Source of the DNA: CAZNPA01 sp964575095
GTDB lineage: Bacteria; Pseudomonadota; Alphaproteobacteria; Rickettsiales; SXRF01
Reading direction: 5' to 3'
DNA length: 64,000 nucleotides
NCBI GenBank assembly: GCA_964575095.1
Contig: CAZNPA010000009.1
Span: 1-64,000, forward strand
In this document: piece by piece, positions 51,414-58,518 of the stretch
How the letters are laid out: the number at the start of each line of letters is the position of its first letter
Numbering within the stretch: position 1 is the stretch's first letter
Program-made: the position numbers and the translations under genes
Notes under the pieces: generated by a model
The model's input: the letters and a program-made list of their open reading frames with translations, nothing else
What the model was told of the DNA's origin: nothing
The model's database searches: none

Positions 51414-52082
51414 ATGGAATTTCTGATAGACGCTTTGGCCTGGGTGATTCCCGTCGTGCTGGCGGTAACGCTGCACGAGGCGGCGCACGGCTGGATGGCC
51501 GAGCGCTTCGGCGACGACACCGCGCGCGTTCTCGGCCGCGTCACCTTCAATCCGTTCGCGCATGTCGATAAGTTCGGCACGGTATTCTTTCCGGCCATGC
51601 TGCTGCTGATGGGATCGCCGGTCGTTTTCGGTTACGCCAAGCCGGTGCCGGTTAACTTCAATCGCCTCTCGCCGCAACGTCTGGGCATGATACTGGTGGC
51701 GCTGGCCGGCGTCGGCATGAACATGCTGCTGGCGGTGGCCGCCGGGCTGCTTTTGCATATCGATACGCTCGTTACGCCCGAACAGGCGCCGTGGCTGTTT
51801 TTGAATCTCTATCGCCTGCTGATGATCAACTGCGTGCTGATTGTATTCAACCTGCTACCCATCCTGCCTTTGGACGGCGGCCGCGTCGTCGATGCGTTGC
51901 TTACCGGGCGTTTGAAGCGCCTGTTCGGCACGCTGGAGCGCTACGGCATCGCCATCGTCCTTATCGGCCTTCTGGTGCCGCCATTCTTCGGCATCGACGT
52001 TGCCGGCACTGTGGTTGGCCAGCCAGCCTATTGGCTGATAGAGCAGATTTTATGGCTCACGGGCAATGGACAAATAGCGTAA
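51414..52082 (+). CDS. Site-2-protease family (M50) membrane metalloprotease
   Basis: 222 residues, about five or six membrane segments. Zinc-site motif HEAAH in LAVTLHEAAHGWMAERFGDD, the ARVLGRVTFNPFAHVDKFGT segment that marks the rhomboid-sized M50B group, and the second metal ligand region LLPILPLDGGRV. No PDZ domain, so not RseP. Begins one base after the nagZ stop. The target is unknown; such proteins cleave within membrane helices. Confidence 0.9.
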   Translation: MEFLIDALAWVIPVVLAVTLHEAAHGWMAERFGDDTARVLGRVTFNPFAHVDKFGTVFFPAMLLLMGSPVVFGYAKPVPVNFNRLSPQRLGMILVALAGVGMNMLLAVAAGLLLHIDTLVTPEQAPWLFLNLYRLLMINCVLIVFNLLPILPLDGGRVVDALLTGRLKRLFGTLERYGIAIVLIGLLVPPFFGIDVAGTVVGQPAYWLIEQILWLTGNGQIA

Positions 52083-52125
52083 AAGGGCGCTATAACTATC
52101 GGACTTGAAATATAAGGAGTATCCC

Positions 52126-52287
52126 ATGTTCAGCTTCTGGCATCTTTTAATAGTTCTGCTCGTCGTGTTGCTGCTGTTCGGCCCCGGCCGTTTGCCCAAA
52201 CTGATGGGTGACATCGGCAAAGGCGTACGCAGCCTGCGCGAAGGCCTGAAAAACGACGAGGTAAAAAACGATGAAGAAAAAAAATAA
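52126..52287 (+). CDS. tatA: Twin-arginine translocase subunit TatA
   Basis: 53 residues (ATG at 52126 after AAGGAGTATCCC): one N-terminal membrane helix MFSFWHLLIVLLVVLLLFGP with the conserved FGP-x-x-LP hinge, then an amphipathic helix GDIGKGVRSLREGLKN and an acidic/basic tail. Shorter at the C-terminus than most TatA. First of tatABC. A type C palindrome separates it from tatB. Confidence 0.92.
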   Translation: MFSFWHLLIVLLVVLLLFGPGRLPKLMGDIGKGVRSLREGLKNDEVKNDEEKK

Positions 52288-52292
52288 TTATT

Positions 52293-52404
52293 GTCATTCC
52301 CGCGACCAGGCTACGCCGAAGCGAAGTCGCTTCGGCTTCGCCCAGGCGAGAAGCGGGAATCTTATTTTCCTTGTTTCTAAGATCCCCGCCTGCGCGGGGA
52401 TGAC
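52293..52404. repeat. Palindromic element, type C (copy 1)
   Basis: GTCATTCCCGCGACCAGGC and GAGAAGCGGGAATCTTA against GATCCCCGCCTGCGCGGGGA and TGAC, with an inner CCGAAGCGAAGTCGCTTCGG hairpin. Lies between tatA and tatB; the inner hairpin resembles type J inside acs. Confidence 0.88.
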
Positions 52405-52410
52405 AAGATA

Positions 52411-52701
52411 ATGGATTTTTCGCTGGCGGAAATCCTGCTCATCGCCGTCGTGGCGGTGATCTTCATCGGCCCCAAGGAATTGCCGGCGGTGATACGCGCT
52501 CTGGCCAAGGCCATGAAAAGCCTGCGCGGGCTTTACGGTGACGTCAAAAAAACCTTCGACGATCTCACCGAAGAGGCGGGGCTCAAAGACGCCGCCGATT
52601 CCGTCAACGCCGAATTGCGCCTGATCAAGGGCGATGATGGCAAATTCTATGAAAGCTATGACCTCCCCCACATCGCAAAAAACCCAAAGCACGGCCAGTG
52701 A
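52411..52701 (+). CDS. tatB: Twin-arginine translocase subunit TatB
   Basis: 96 residues: membrane helix FSLAEILLIAVVAVIFIGPK with the GPKELP hinge typical of TatB rather than TatA, then an amphipathic helix IRALAKAMKSLRGLYGDVKK and a hydrophilic tail. TatB with TatC forms the receptor for twin-arginine signal peptides. The end overlaps the tatC start by about 50 bases. Confidence 0.92.
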   Translation: MDFSLAEILLIAVVAVIFIGPKELPAVIRALAKAMKSLRGLYGDVKKTFDDLTEEAGLKDAADSVNAELRLIKGDDGKFYESYDLPHIAKNPKHGQ

Positions 52702-53446
52702 AGATCTGCCGGCGCAGCCCTTGATCGACCACATCGTCGAGCTGCGCCGCCGCCTGATTACCTGCCTGCTGGCGTTCGTCGCCGCTACCTGCGTTTGCTA
52801 TCTCTTCGCCGCCGATATTTATGCGTTTTTAGTTCGGCCGCTGGCCGAGGCGCTGCCCAATCCCGAACACCGCCGCCTGATTTACACCGGACTCACCGAG
52901 GCGTTTCTCTCTTATATAAAACTCGCGGCATTCGCCGGTTTTCTGCTGTCGTTTCCCGTCATCGCCGCGCAGCTTTATTATTTCCTGGCGCCGGGGCTTT
53001 ATAAGAAGGAGCGCCGGAATTTCGCGCCCTATCTCGTCGCAGCGCCGATTTTATTCATCACCGGCGCGGCGTTCGCCTATTACGGCATCTTCCCCGCCGC
53101 CTGGCGCTTCTTCATCGGCTTTGAAACCGCCGCCCTGCACGGTGGCCTGCCGATACAGCTCGAAACCCGCGTCGGCGATTATCTGGGGCTGGTGATGCAC
53201 CTCATCATCGCCTTCGGCGTCTCGTTCCAGCTGCCGGTGATACTGATGCTCTTGGTGAGAAGCGGCATGATGCAGCTCGAAACTTTAAGGAACGGCCGGC
53301 GCTACGCCATCGTCCTCATCGTCATCGTTGCCGCCTTCATCACCCCGCCCGACGTCTTCAGCCAGATTGCGCTTTCGGTTCCGCTTTACCTATTGTATGA
53401 AATTTCTATCCTGCTGTGCCGGAATATGGATAAAAAAGATGCATGA
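52649..53446 (+). CDS. tatC: Twin-arginine translocase subunit TatC
   Basis: About 265 residues, six membrane segments. Signatures: LIDHIVELRRRLITCLLAFV, the TGLTEAFLSYIKLA loop with the Glu that contacts the RR motif, FLAPGLYKKERRNFAPYLVA, and FGVSFQLPVILMLLV. The true start within tatB is uncertain (ATG at 52649 or 52658, possibly 52634). Overlaps serS by eight bases, so tatC and serS are coupled. Confidence 0.94.
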   Translation: MKAMTSPTSQKTQSTASEDLPAQPLIDHIVELRRRLITCLLAFVAATCVCYLFAADIYAFLVRPLAEALPNPEHRRLIYTGLTEAFLSYIKLAAFAGFLLSFPVIAAQLYYFLAPGLYKKERRNFAPYLVAAPILFITGAAFAYYGIFPAAWRFFIGFETAALHGGLPIQLETRVGDYLGLVMHLIIAFGVSFQLPVILMLLVRSGMMQLETLRNGRRYAIVLIVIVAAFITPPDVFSQIALSVPLYLLYEISILLCRNMDKKDA

Positions 53447-54698
53447 CATAAAATTCATCCGCGAAAATCCTGACGCCTTCGATGCCGGCCTGAAGCGTCG
53501 TAATTTGCCTCCGCAATCGGCCGAAATATTGAGGCTCGACGAAAAAAAGCGCGCGCGCCAGACCGAATTGCAGGAATTGCAAGCCAAGCGCAACGATGTC
53601 GCCCAACGCATCGGCGAGGCCAAGCGTAAAGGCGAGGACGCGGCGGCGATCATGGAGGAAGCCGCCAAGCTCAAAGCGACCATCGCCGACATGGAAAGCA
53701 AACTTTCCGAGCGCGGCGAAGTGGAAGCGCTGCTCGAAACACTCCCCAATCTTCCCGCTGCCGATGTGCCGCAGGGTACGGACGAAAAGAGTAACAAGGA
53801 ATTGCGCCAATGGGGCAAGAAACCGGAACTCGCGTTCAAGCCCAAAGAACATTTCGAGCTGGGCGAAAAGCTGGGGCTGATGGATTTTGAAGCTGCCGCC
53901 AAAATTTCCGGCGCGCGGTTCGTGGTGCTAAAAGGCGCTCTGGCCAAGATGGAGCGCGCGCTGGCTTCGTTCTTTTTAGATATGAATACCGCTGCCGGTT
54001 ACACCGAAATCGTGCCGCCGTTCATGGTGCGTAGCAATGCTATGTATGGCACCGGTCAGTTGCCAAAATTCGGCGAGGATTTATTCAAAACCACCAATGA
54101 TTTCTGGCTGATCCCCACCGCCGAGGTGCCGCTGACCAATCTGGTCAATGATTCCATTCTGGAAGAAGACAAACTGCCGCTTCGCTATACGGCGTATTCG
54201 CCGTGCTTCCGCTCCGAGGCGGGCGCGGCGGGCAAGGATACGCGCGGCATGATCCGCCAGCACCAGTTTTCCAAAGTCGAACTGGTGTCGATCACGCATC
54301 CCGACAAATCGAAAGACGAGCACGAGCGCATGACGGCAACCGCCGAAGCGATATTGCAAAAGCTGGGGCTGCATTACCGCGTGATTGTTCTTTGCACCGG
54401 CGATATGGGATTTTCTGCCGAGAAAACCTACGACATCGAAGTCTGGCTGCCGGGGCAGGGCGCCTACCGCGAAATCTCCAGCTGCTCCAACTGCGGCGCC
54501 TTCCAGGCGCGGCGCATGAAAGCTCGCTTTAAGTCGAAGGGCGGCAAAGGCACAGAATTTGTGCATACCTTAAACGGCTCCGGCCTTCCCATCGGCCGCA
54601 CGATGGTCGCCATTTTGGAAAATTACCAGCAGGCGGACGGAAGTATTATTGTCCCTGAAGCGCTGCGTTCTTACATGAATATGGACGTTATTAAATGA
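53439..54698 (+). CDS. serS: Seryl-tRNA synthetase
   Basis: 419 residues of class II: MHDIKFIRENPDAFDAGLKR, a long N-terminal antiparallel coiled coil (about 30-105) that holds the tRNA-Ser long arm, motif 2 in YSPCFRSEAGAAGKDTRGMI and motif 3 in LNGSGLPIGRTMVAILENYQ. Start ATG (53439) is inside the tatC end. Its TGA overlaps the surE ATG. Confidence 0.97.
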   Translation: MHDIKFIRENPDAFDAGLKRRNLPPQSAEILRLDEKKRARQTELQELQAKRNDVAQRIGEAKRKGEDAAAIMEEAAKLKATIADMESKLSERGEVEALLETLPNLPAADVPQGTDEKSNKELRQWGKKPELAFKPKEHFELGEKLGLMDFEAAAKISGARFVVLKGALAKMERALASFFLDMNTAAGYTEIVPPFMVRSNAMYGTGQLPKFGEDLFKTTNDFWLIPTAEVPLTNLVNDSILEEDKLPLRYTAYSPCFRSEAGAAGKDTRGMIRQHQFSKVELVSITHPDKSKDEHERMTATAEAILQKLGLHYRVIVLCTGDMGFSAEKTYDIEVWLPGQGAYREISSCSNCGAFQARRMKARFKSKGGKGTEFVHTLNGSGLPIGRTMVAILENYQQADGSIIVPEALRSYMNMDVIK

Positions 54699-55468
54699 GA
54701 ATCCTGATAACGAACGACGATGGCATCAACGCCGAGGGGCTGGCGGTGCTGGAGCGCATCGCGGCGGTGCTTTCAAAAGATGTGTGGGTGGTGGCGCCGG
54801 AAGTCGAGCAGAGCGGCGCCGCGCATTCGCTGACGCTGCATCTTCCCGTGCGCGTGCGCAAGATTGCCGCCAAGCGCTACGCCGTCAGCGGCACGCCGAC
54901 CGATTGCGTGCTGCTGGGCTTAAAGGAAATCATCAAGGGCAAAGCCGTCGACCTCGTCCTCTCCGGCGTCAATTGCAGCTCCAATGTCGGCGACGACGTC
55001 ACCTATTCCGGCACGGTGGCAGGCGCGATGGAAGGCACCAACCTCGATGTGCCGTCGATAGCTCTCTCTCAGGCTTCTGAAGACCGCGAAAATGTTCCGT
55101 GGGAAGTAGCAGAAAAATTCGCGCCCGGCCTCATCCGCGACTTGCTGGCGGAAGGCTGGCCGCAAGGATCGCTTATCAACGTCAATTTCCCCGAATGTGC
55201 GCCGGGCAAAGTGAAGGGCGTGCGCGTTTGTCCGCAGGGCAAGCGCCTCGTTAACGTTGCGCTGTCCGAGCGTTTCGATCCCAAGGGGCGTCCTTATTTC
55301 TGGATCGGCGGCGACCGCGAGAACAAAGCCGATCGCAACGACGTCGATATTGTGCTACTGGAAGAGGGCTATATCACCGTCACGCCGCTCAGTATGGATC
55401 TGACCGATCACAAAACGATGCAGAACCTGAAAGCATCTTTAGTTTCCAAGCGGAAAAAAACCGCATGA
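54695..55468 (+). CDS. surE: 5'/3'-nucleotidase SurE
   Basis: Metal-dependent nucleoside monophosphatase, stationary-phase survival protein. 257 residues: MRILITNDDGINAEGLAVLE with the DD metal site, SGAAHSLTLH, YAVSGTPTDCVLLGL, VLSGVNCSSNVGDDVTYSGT and GAMEGT. Overlaps serS by four bases and pcm by four bases, forming a tightly coupled serS-surE-pcm operon as in most Alphaproteobacteria. Confidence 0.96.
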   Translation: MRILITNDDGINAEGLAVLERIAAVLSKDVWVVAPEVEQSGAAHSLTLHLPVRVRKIAAKRYAVSGTPTDCVLLGLKEIIKGKAVDLVLSGVNCSSNVGDDVTYSGTVAGAMEGTNLDVPSIALSQASEDRENVPWEVAEKFAPGLIRDLLAEGWPQGSLINVNFPECAPGKVKGVRVCPQGKRLVNVALSERFDPKGRPYFWIGGDRENKADRNDVDIVLLEEGYITVTPLSMDLTDHKTMQNLKASLVSKRKKTA

Positions 55469-56142
55469 CGCGCAAAACCAATCACCGCCGCACGCGCAAC
55501 CATACGCCGGATGAGGACACGCTGGCGCACAGTCTGCGCCTCTTGATGAAGCTCAGGAGCAGCGGCATCACCGACACCGACGTGCTGGCGGCAATCGAGA
55601 ACACGCCGCGTGAAATCTTCGTCGAGGAATCGTTCCGCGACCATGCCTATGACGACACGGCGCTGCCCATCGCCTGCGGTCAGACCATCAGCCAGCCGCT
55701 GGTGGTGGCGGCGATGACGCAGGCGCTGGAGATGAAACCGGAGATGCGCGTGCTTGAGATCGGCACGGGGTCCGGCTATCAGGCGGCGATACTGGCGCGC
55801 GTGGCGCGGCGCGTCTACACCATCGAGCGCCATCCGGAATTGCTGGCGCTGGCCGAGGAACGCTTCAAGAAACTGAAGCTCACCAACATCGTCACCAAAT
55901 GCGCCGACGGTTCGCGCGGCTGGAAAGAGGGCGCGCCGTTCGACCGCATCATCGTCACGGCAGCCGCCGAAGACATCCCGCCGGCACTCTTGGAACAATT
56001 AGCGCCGGGCGGCATCATGATCATCCCCGTCGGCGACGACATCGGCGCGCAGGTGTTGCTCAAAGTGCAAAAAGACAAAGAAGGCGCCGTCAAAACCGAA
56101 GAGCTGATGGATGTGCGCTTCGTGCCGCTGGTGGGGAGTTAG
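55465..56142 (+). CDS. pcm: Protein-L-isoaspartate O-methyltransferase
   Basis: Repairs isoaspartyl residues in ageing proteins. 225 residues: family motifs DTALPIACGQTISQPLVVAA, LEIGTGSGYQAAILARVA, VYTIERHPELLALAEERF, and GGIMIIPVG near the end. Start overlaps surE. Its TAG (56140-56142) is the first three bases of a type H palindrome. The nlpD/LysM peptidase gene that often follows is not present. Confidence 0.95.
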   Translation: MTRKTNHRRTRNHTPDEDTLAHSLRLLMKLRSSGITDTDVLAAIENTPREIFVEESFRDHAYDDTALPIACGQTISQPLVVAAMTQALEMKPEMRVLEIGTGSGYQAAILARVARRVYTIERHPELLALAEERFKKLKLTNIVTKCADGSRGWKEGAPFDRIIVTAAAEDIPPALLEQLAPGGIMIIPVGDDIGAQVLLKVQKDKEGAVKTEELMDVRFVPLVGS

Positions 56143-56265
56143 AGCATTTTCCATTTAATCGTGTGCGTTGTTATCCTTCGGACTCGGTGTGCTCACGTAC
56201 TAAAGTGTACGCTCCGCGCACCTCGCCTCGGCTGCCTAGCACACAATTAAAGCGAAAACGCTCTA
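56140..56265. repeat. Palindromic element, type H (copy 2)
   Basis: Ends TAGAGCATTTTCC and GCGAAAACGCTCTA are inverted copies; inner ATTTAATCGTGTG pairs with ACACAATTAA; core CACGTACTAAAGTGTACG equals that of copy 1. Its first and last three bases are the stop codons of the two convergent genes. Confidence 0.92.
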
Positions 56266-56481
56266 GTCACTGAAATGAGGGAGGTGCGCGAAGGCCATTA
56301 GTACGGCGGCGATGGCGCCGAAGGCGCAGCAGAGATAGACGAGTTGTATCGGGGTGAAGAAGCCGCCGAAGCATAAGAGCCCGGCGCCGGCGCCCGGCAG
56401 CCATGCCGCCGCGCCGATAAAGCCACAGGCCACGTCTTCCGGCAGCGACGATGGCGGGTCGGTCCAGTCATGGGCGTGCAT
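56263..56481 (-). CDS. Orphan small membrane protein, 72 residues
   Basis: No family recognised. Hydrophilic, acidic N-terminus MHAHDWTDPPSSLPEDVACG, then two hydrophobic segments (FIGAAAWLPGAGAGLLCFGG and LVYLCCAFGAIAAVLMAFAH) that can span the membrane. A ribosome-binding site AAGGGA lies before the ATG at 56479-56481. The stop codon is formed by the end of the type H element. Confidence 0.55.
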   Translation of the reverse strand: MHAHDWTDPPSSLPEDVACGFIGAAAWLPGAGAGLLCFGGFFTPIQLVYLCCAFGAIAAVLMAFAHLPHFSD

Positions 56482-56596
56482 AGGTGATCCCTTTGGCGAC
56501 TACAACTAGCGATAGTATTTAATTAGTATAATACAATCAACAATAGGATGCTGTAAAGAGAATTTTATCCCGTATTGGTTGTGTAATTTGATTCTC

Positions 56597-56711
56597 GTCA
56601 TTGCGAGGAGCGTTAGCGACGCGGCAATCCAGCTAAAGCGCCATGGGCGCTTAATAGTTCTTTGCGCTACAGACGTAGCGCGCTGGATTGCTTCGCTTTG
56701 CTCGCAATGAC
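56597..56711. repeat. Palindromic element, type B (copy 2)
   Basis: GTCATTGCGAGGAGCGTTAG and GCGGCAATCCAGC against GCGCTGGATTGCTTCGC and GCTCGCAATGAC, with GCGCCATGGGCGC in the middle. Same family as 23836-23949, in inverted orientation. Confidence 0.88.
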
Positions 56712-56769
56712 GGTATTTTCTATTTTTTTCCTTATCTAATCATCATCCATCCGCTCATTTATTTTTTTA

Positions 56770-57070
56770 CCGGACCCCGCAATAAATACGGGGGTAAGAA
56801 AGTGACGCGCGCGTCTGCCGGCACCGCCAAAAAGAGGCTTTGCCGAACATGTAGTTTTTTGGGTGGCGAACCACCCGAAGGACTTAGGCTTAACTCGCCG
56901 GTTTCTCCGCACTTAAAATACCGCACGGGAAATTCCGCCACTATAGATGGCGGCATGTAGGCGAGCCTACTTTTGGAGGCACCTTATCCGGCAGGCAACT
57001 ACCTCCTGCCGAAAACAGCTGTTCGAGCCCATTATCTACGGAAAGGAATGCCCCGGAAGGGGGAAATTTA
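56770..57070. other. Intergenic region rich in potential RNA structure, unidentified
   Basis: No gene seen. Several stems can be drawn: GGGTGG-CGAA-CCACCC (about 56870-56885), CCGCCA-CTATAGA-TGGCGG (56936-56954) enclosed by TAGG..CTCGCC paired with GGCGAGCCTA (56885-56899 with 56971-56980), and CGGCAGG..CCTGCCG (56989-57011). The compact arrangement could be a structured RNA on either strand, but I recognise no known family (not RNase P, SRP, tmRNA or 6S as far as I can judge) and see no clear promoter or terminator. Confidence 0.35.
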
Positions 57071-57083
57071 GCGCGAAGCGGCC

Positions 57084-57833
57084 CTAGAGCGCCCGGCCGC
57101 CGCGCAGTGCGGAGGCGGCGACCAGTGCCGTGCCACCGACAACCTCGCCGGCGCGGATGAAGAAGCCGCGATCCACCGGTTTGCCGTCATCGGCCGTTTT
57201 TTCGCCACGGAACAGGCCATCGCCGATAAGCACGACGCCTGCGCCCGTACCCAGGACGTTCATGGCGATCTTGCCGCCGGAGGCTTCCCTGAAATTGCGC
57301 TTTAAAGCGGCCACGAACCCGCCGCCGGCTTCTTTGCCTGAACGCAGGATGCCGAATTTTCCGGTGGCTTTTGCATGAGTCTTAGATTCATTGATGAGTT
57401 TTTGTATGTCATCTTTGTGCGTTTCTGCAAAGCCTTTGACTTCTTTAGCGGGATCCTTAATGGCGCCAATGACTTTATGCTCCGCTGTTTTAAATTCGTG
57501 TTCAGCGGTTTTCAATTTTTCGGCAGCAGCTTCATACGCCCTATGTTCCTCGGCGGCATGATTCCTTGCAACTTCCGTAAGCGATGCTTTTATTCTATCT
57601 GCTTCCAATCCTTGCGTCGCTTTCAGATGCGCCGCATACGCCTTACCCGCTTCGCTATCGGCAGCAGAGGATTTTAGTTTCTCGAGCACTTTTTTGCCCG
57701 CTTCCGTACGCTCCTCTTTGGAGGTCATCCACTTGGCACGCAGTTCTTTGACCGCAGGATGATTTTCATCAACGAGAAGTCTTTTGCTGGTGCCGTCAAA
57801 TATGACGTGCGGGCTATTTTTATCTTCGCTCAT
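57084..57833 (-). CDS. Orphan protein, 249 residues, helical with hydrophobic C-terminus
   Basis: No family recognised. Residues 1-150 are charged and helical with heptad-like Ala/Lys/Glu runs (AAEKLKTAEHEFKTAEHKVI), suggesting coiled coil; about 185-249 hold two Gly/Ala-rich hydrophobic stretches (KIAMNVLGTGAGVVLIGDGL and IRAGEVVGGTALVAASALRG). No signal peptide. In build (soluble helical front, glycine-rich membrane back) it resembles the orphans at 39.8 and 40.7 kb. TGTCACA and TATACT lie upstream at the same spacing as for the 40.7-kb gene. Confidence 0.68.
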   Translation of the reverse strand: MSEDKNSPHVIFDGTSKRLLVDENHPAVKELRAKWMTSKEERTEAGKKVLEKLKSSAADSEAGKAYAAHLKATQGLEADRIKASLTEVARNHAAEEHRAYEAAAEKLKTAEHEFKTAEHKVIGAIKDPAKEVKGFAETHKDDIQKLINESKTHAKATGKFGILRSGKEAGGGFVAALKRNFREASGGKIAMNVLGTGAGVVLIGDGLFRGEKTADDGKPVDRGFFIRAGEVVGGTALVAASALRGGRAL

Positions 57834-57897
57834 AACATTACCGTTGCTTGGTGGTTATCGAACAACTCAACTGCAGTATAACATTTCACACGGCGAG

Positions 57898-57907
57898 AAG
57901 TGTGACA
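57898..57907 (-). promoter_or_regulatory. Shared upstream motif TGTCACA (partial copy 3)
   Basis: Minus-strand TGTCACACTT, 65 bases before the start at 57833, with TATACT beginning 27 bases after the first T, the same spacing as TATAAG in copy 2. The surrounding TTTCACACGG...AAGTGTGACA is also an inverted repeat. Confidence 0.3.
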
Positions 57908-58065
57908 GTTTTGTGAAAATTTGGCGTCGGGATTGTCATATTTGGGTTAAAAAGAATAGTTGTTATTTATCAATGTGATATTATCATTCTGTAAGCGTGG
58001 AAGAAATTTTGTGTGGCCGGGAAGGGGGAATTTAATCTTGCACCCGATTTCGGCGCTGCTGATCC
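57908..58065. other. Intergenic stretch without recognised feature
   Basis: AT-rich gap between two minus-strand orphans (57834-58065 in full). Beyond the TGTCACA motif I see nothing that supports a gene, RNA or palindromic element. Confidence 0.5.
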
Positions 58066-58512
58066 TTATTTAAGGAGATGCTTGCATTCCGGGTCGCGCT
58101 TGAGAATATCCATCACTATTTCCCGCTGAAGATGTTCCGGCAGGTAAGCAGCGATAATGACGACATCCGATTTAACATTGTCATGATCGTATTCTATTTT
58201 CCTTTCGCCAAGTTTTGTAACGAGCGTGTCATTTGCGTTCAGGTATTCCCGCAGGGAATACCCCAGATGGGATATGTCATCCGGCCGCATCTGCATTATC
58301 ATGGATTCAAGGCCGGCATCATCCGCAACCTTATATAGAAACTCGATGTTTTGCTTGAGATAGAGAATCGCTTCCTTGGCGGACGTCTCTAGCTGCTTAT
58401 GGGAGAGGAGCCTGTCTATCGAGGTTTTGACTTGCGCGAGCGGCAGTTTCGGTAATGGAAACGACGGAGCGACCGCCGCGTTTCTTTTGTCCATTAGGGA
58501 CGACCAATCCAT
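58066..58512 (-). CDS. Orphan protein, 148 residues, downstream of clpA
   Basis: No family recognised. No signal peptide or membrane segment; almost wholly helical (VKTSIDRLLSHKQLETSAKE, AILYLKQNIEFLYKVADDAG) with a conserved-looking MRPDDISHLGYSLREYLNAN in the centre. It begins six bases after the clpA stop, so it is probably expressed with clpS-clpA. More AT-rich by eye than clpA. A role as substrate or regulator of ClpAP is only a guess from position. Confidence 0.65.
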   Translation of the reverse strand: MDWSSLMDKRNAAVAPSFPLPKLPLAQVKTSIDRLLSHKQLETSAKEAILYLKQNIEFLYKVADDAGLESMIMQMRPDDISHLGYSLREYLNANDTLVTKLGERKIEYDHDNVKSDVVIIAAYLPEHLQREIVMDILKRDPECKHLLK

Positions 58513-58518
58513 AACTCA

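Noticed and set aside
56770..57070. tmRNA, RNase P RNA, SRP RNA or 6S RNA in the structured intergenic region
   Set aside because: None of the conserved sequence blocks of these RNAs is present in either strand as far as I can read; kept only as an unassigned candidate.
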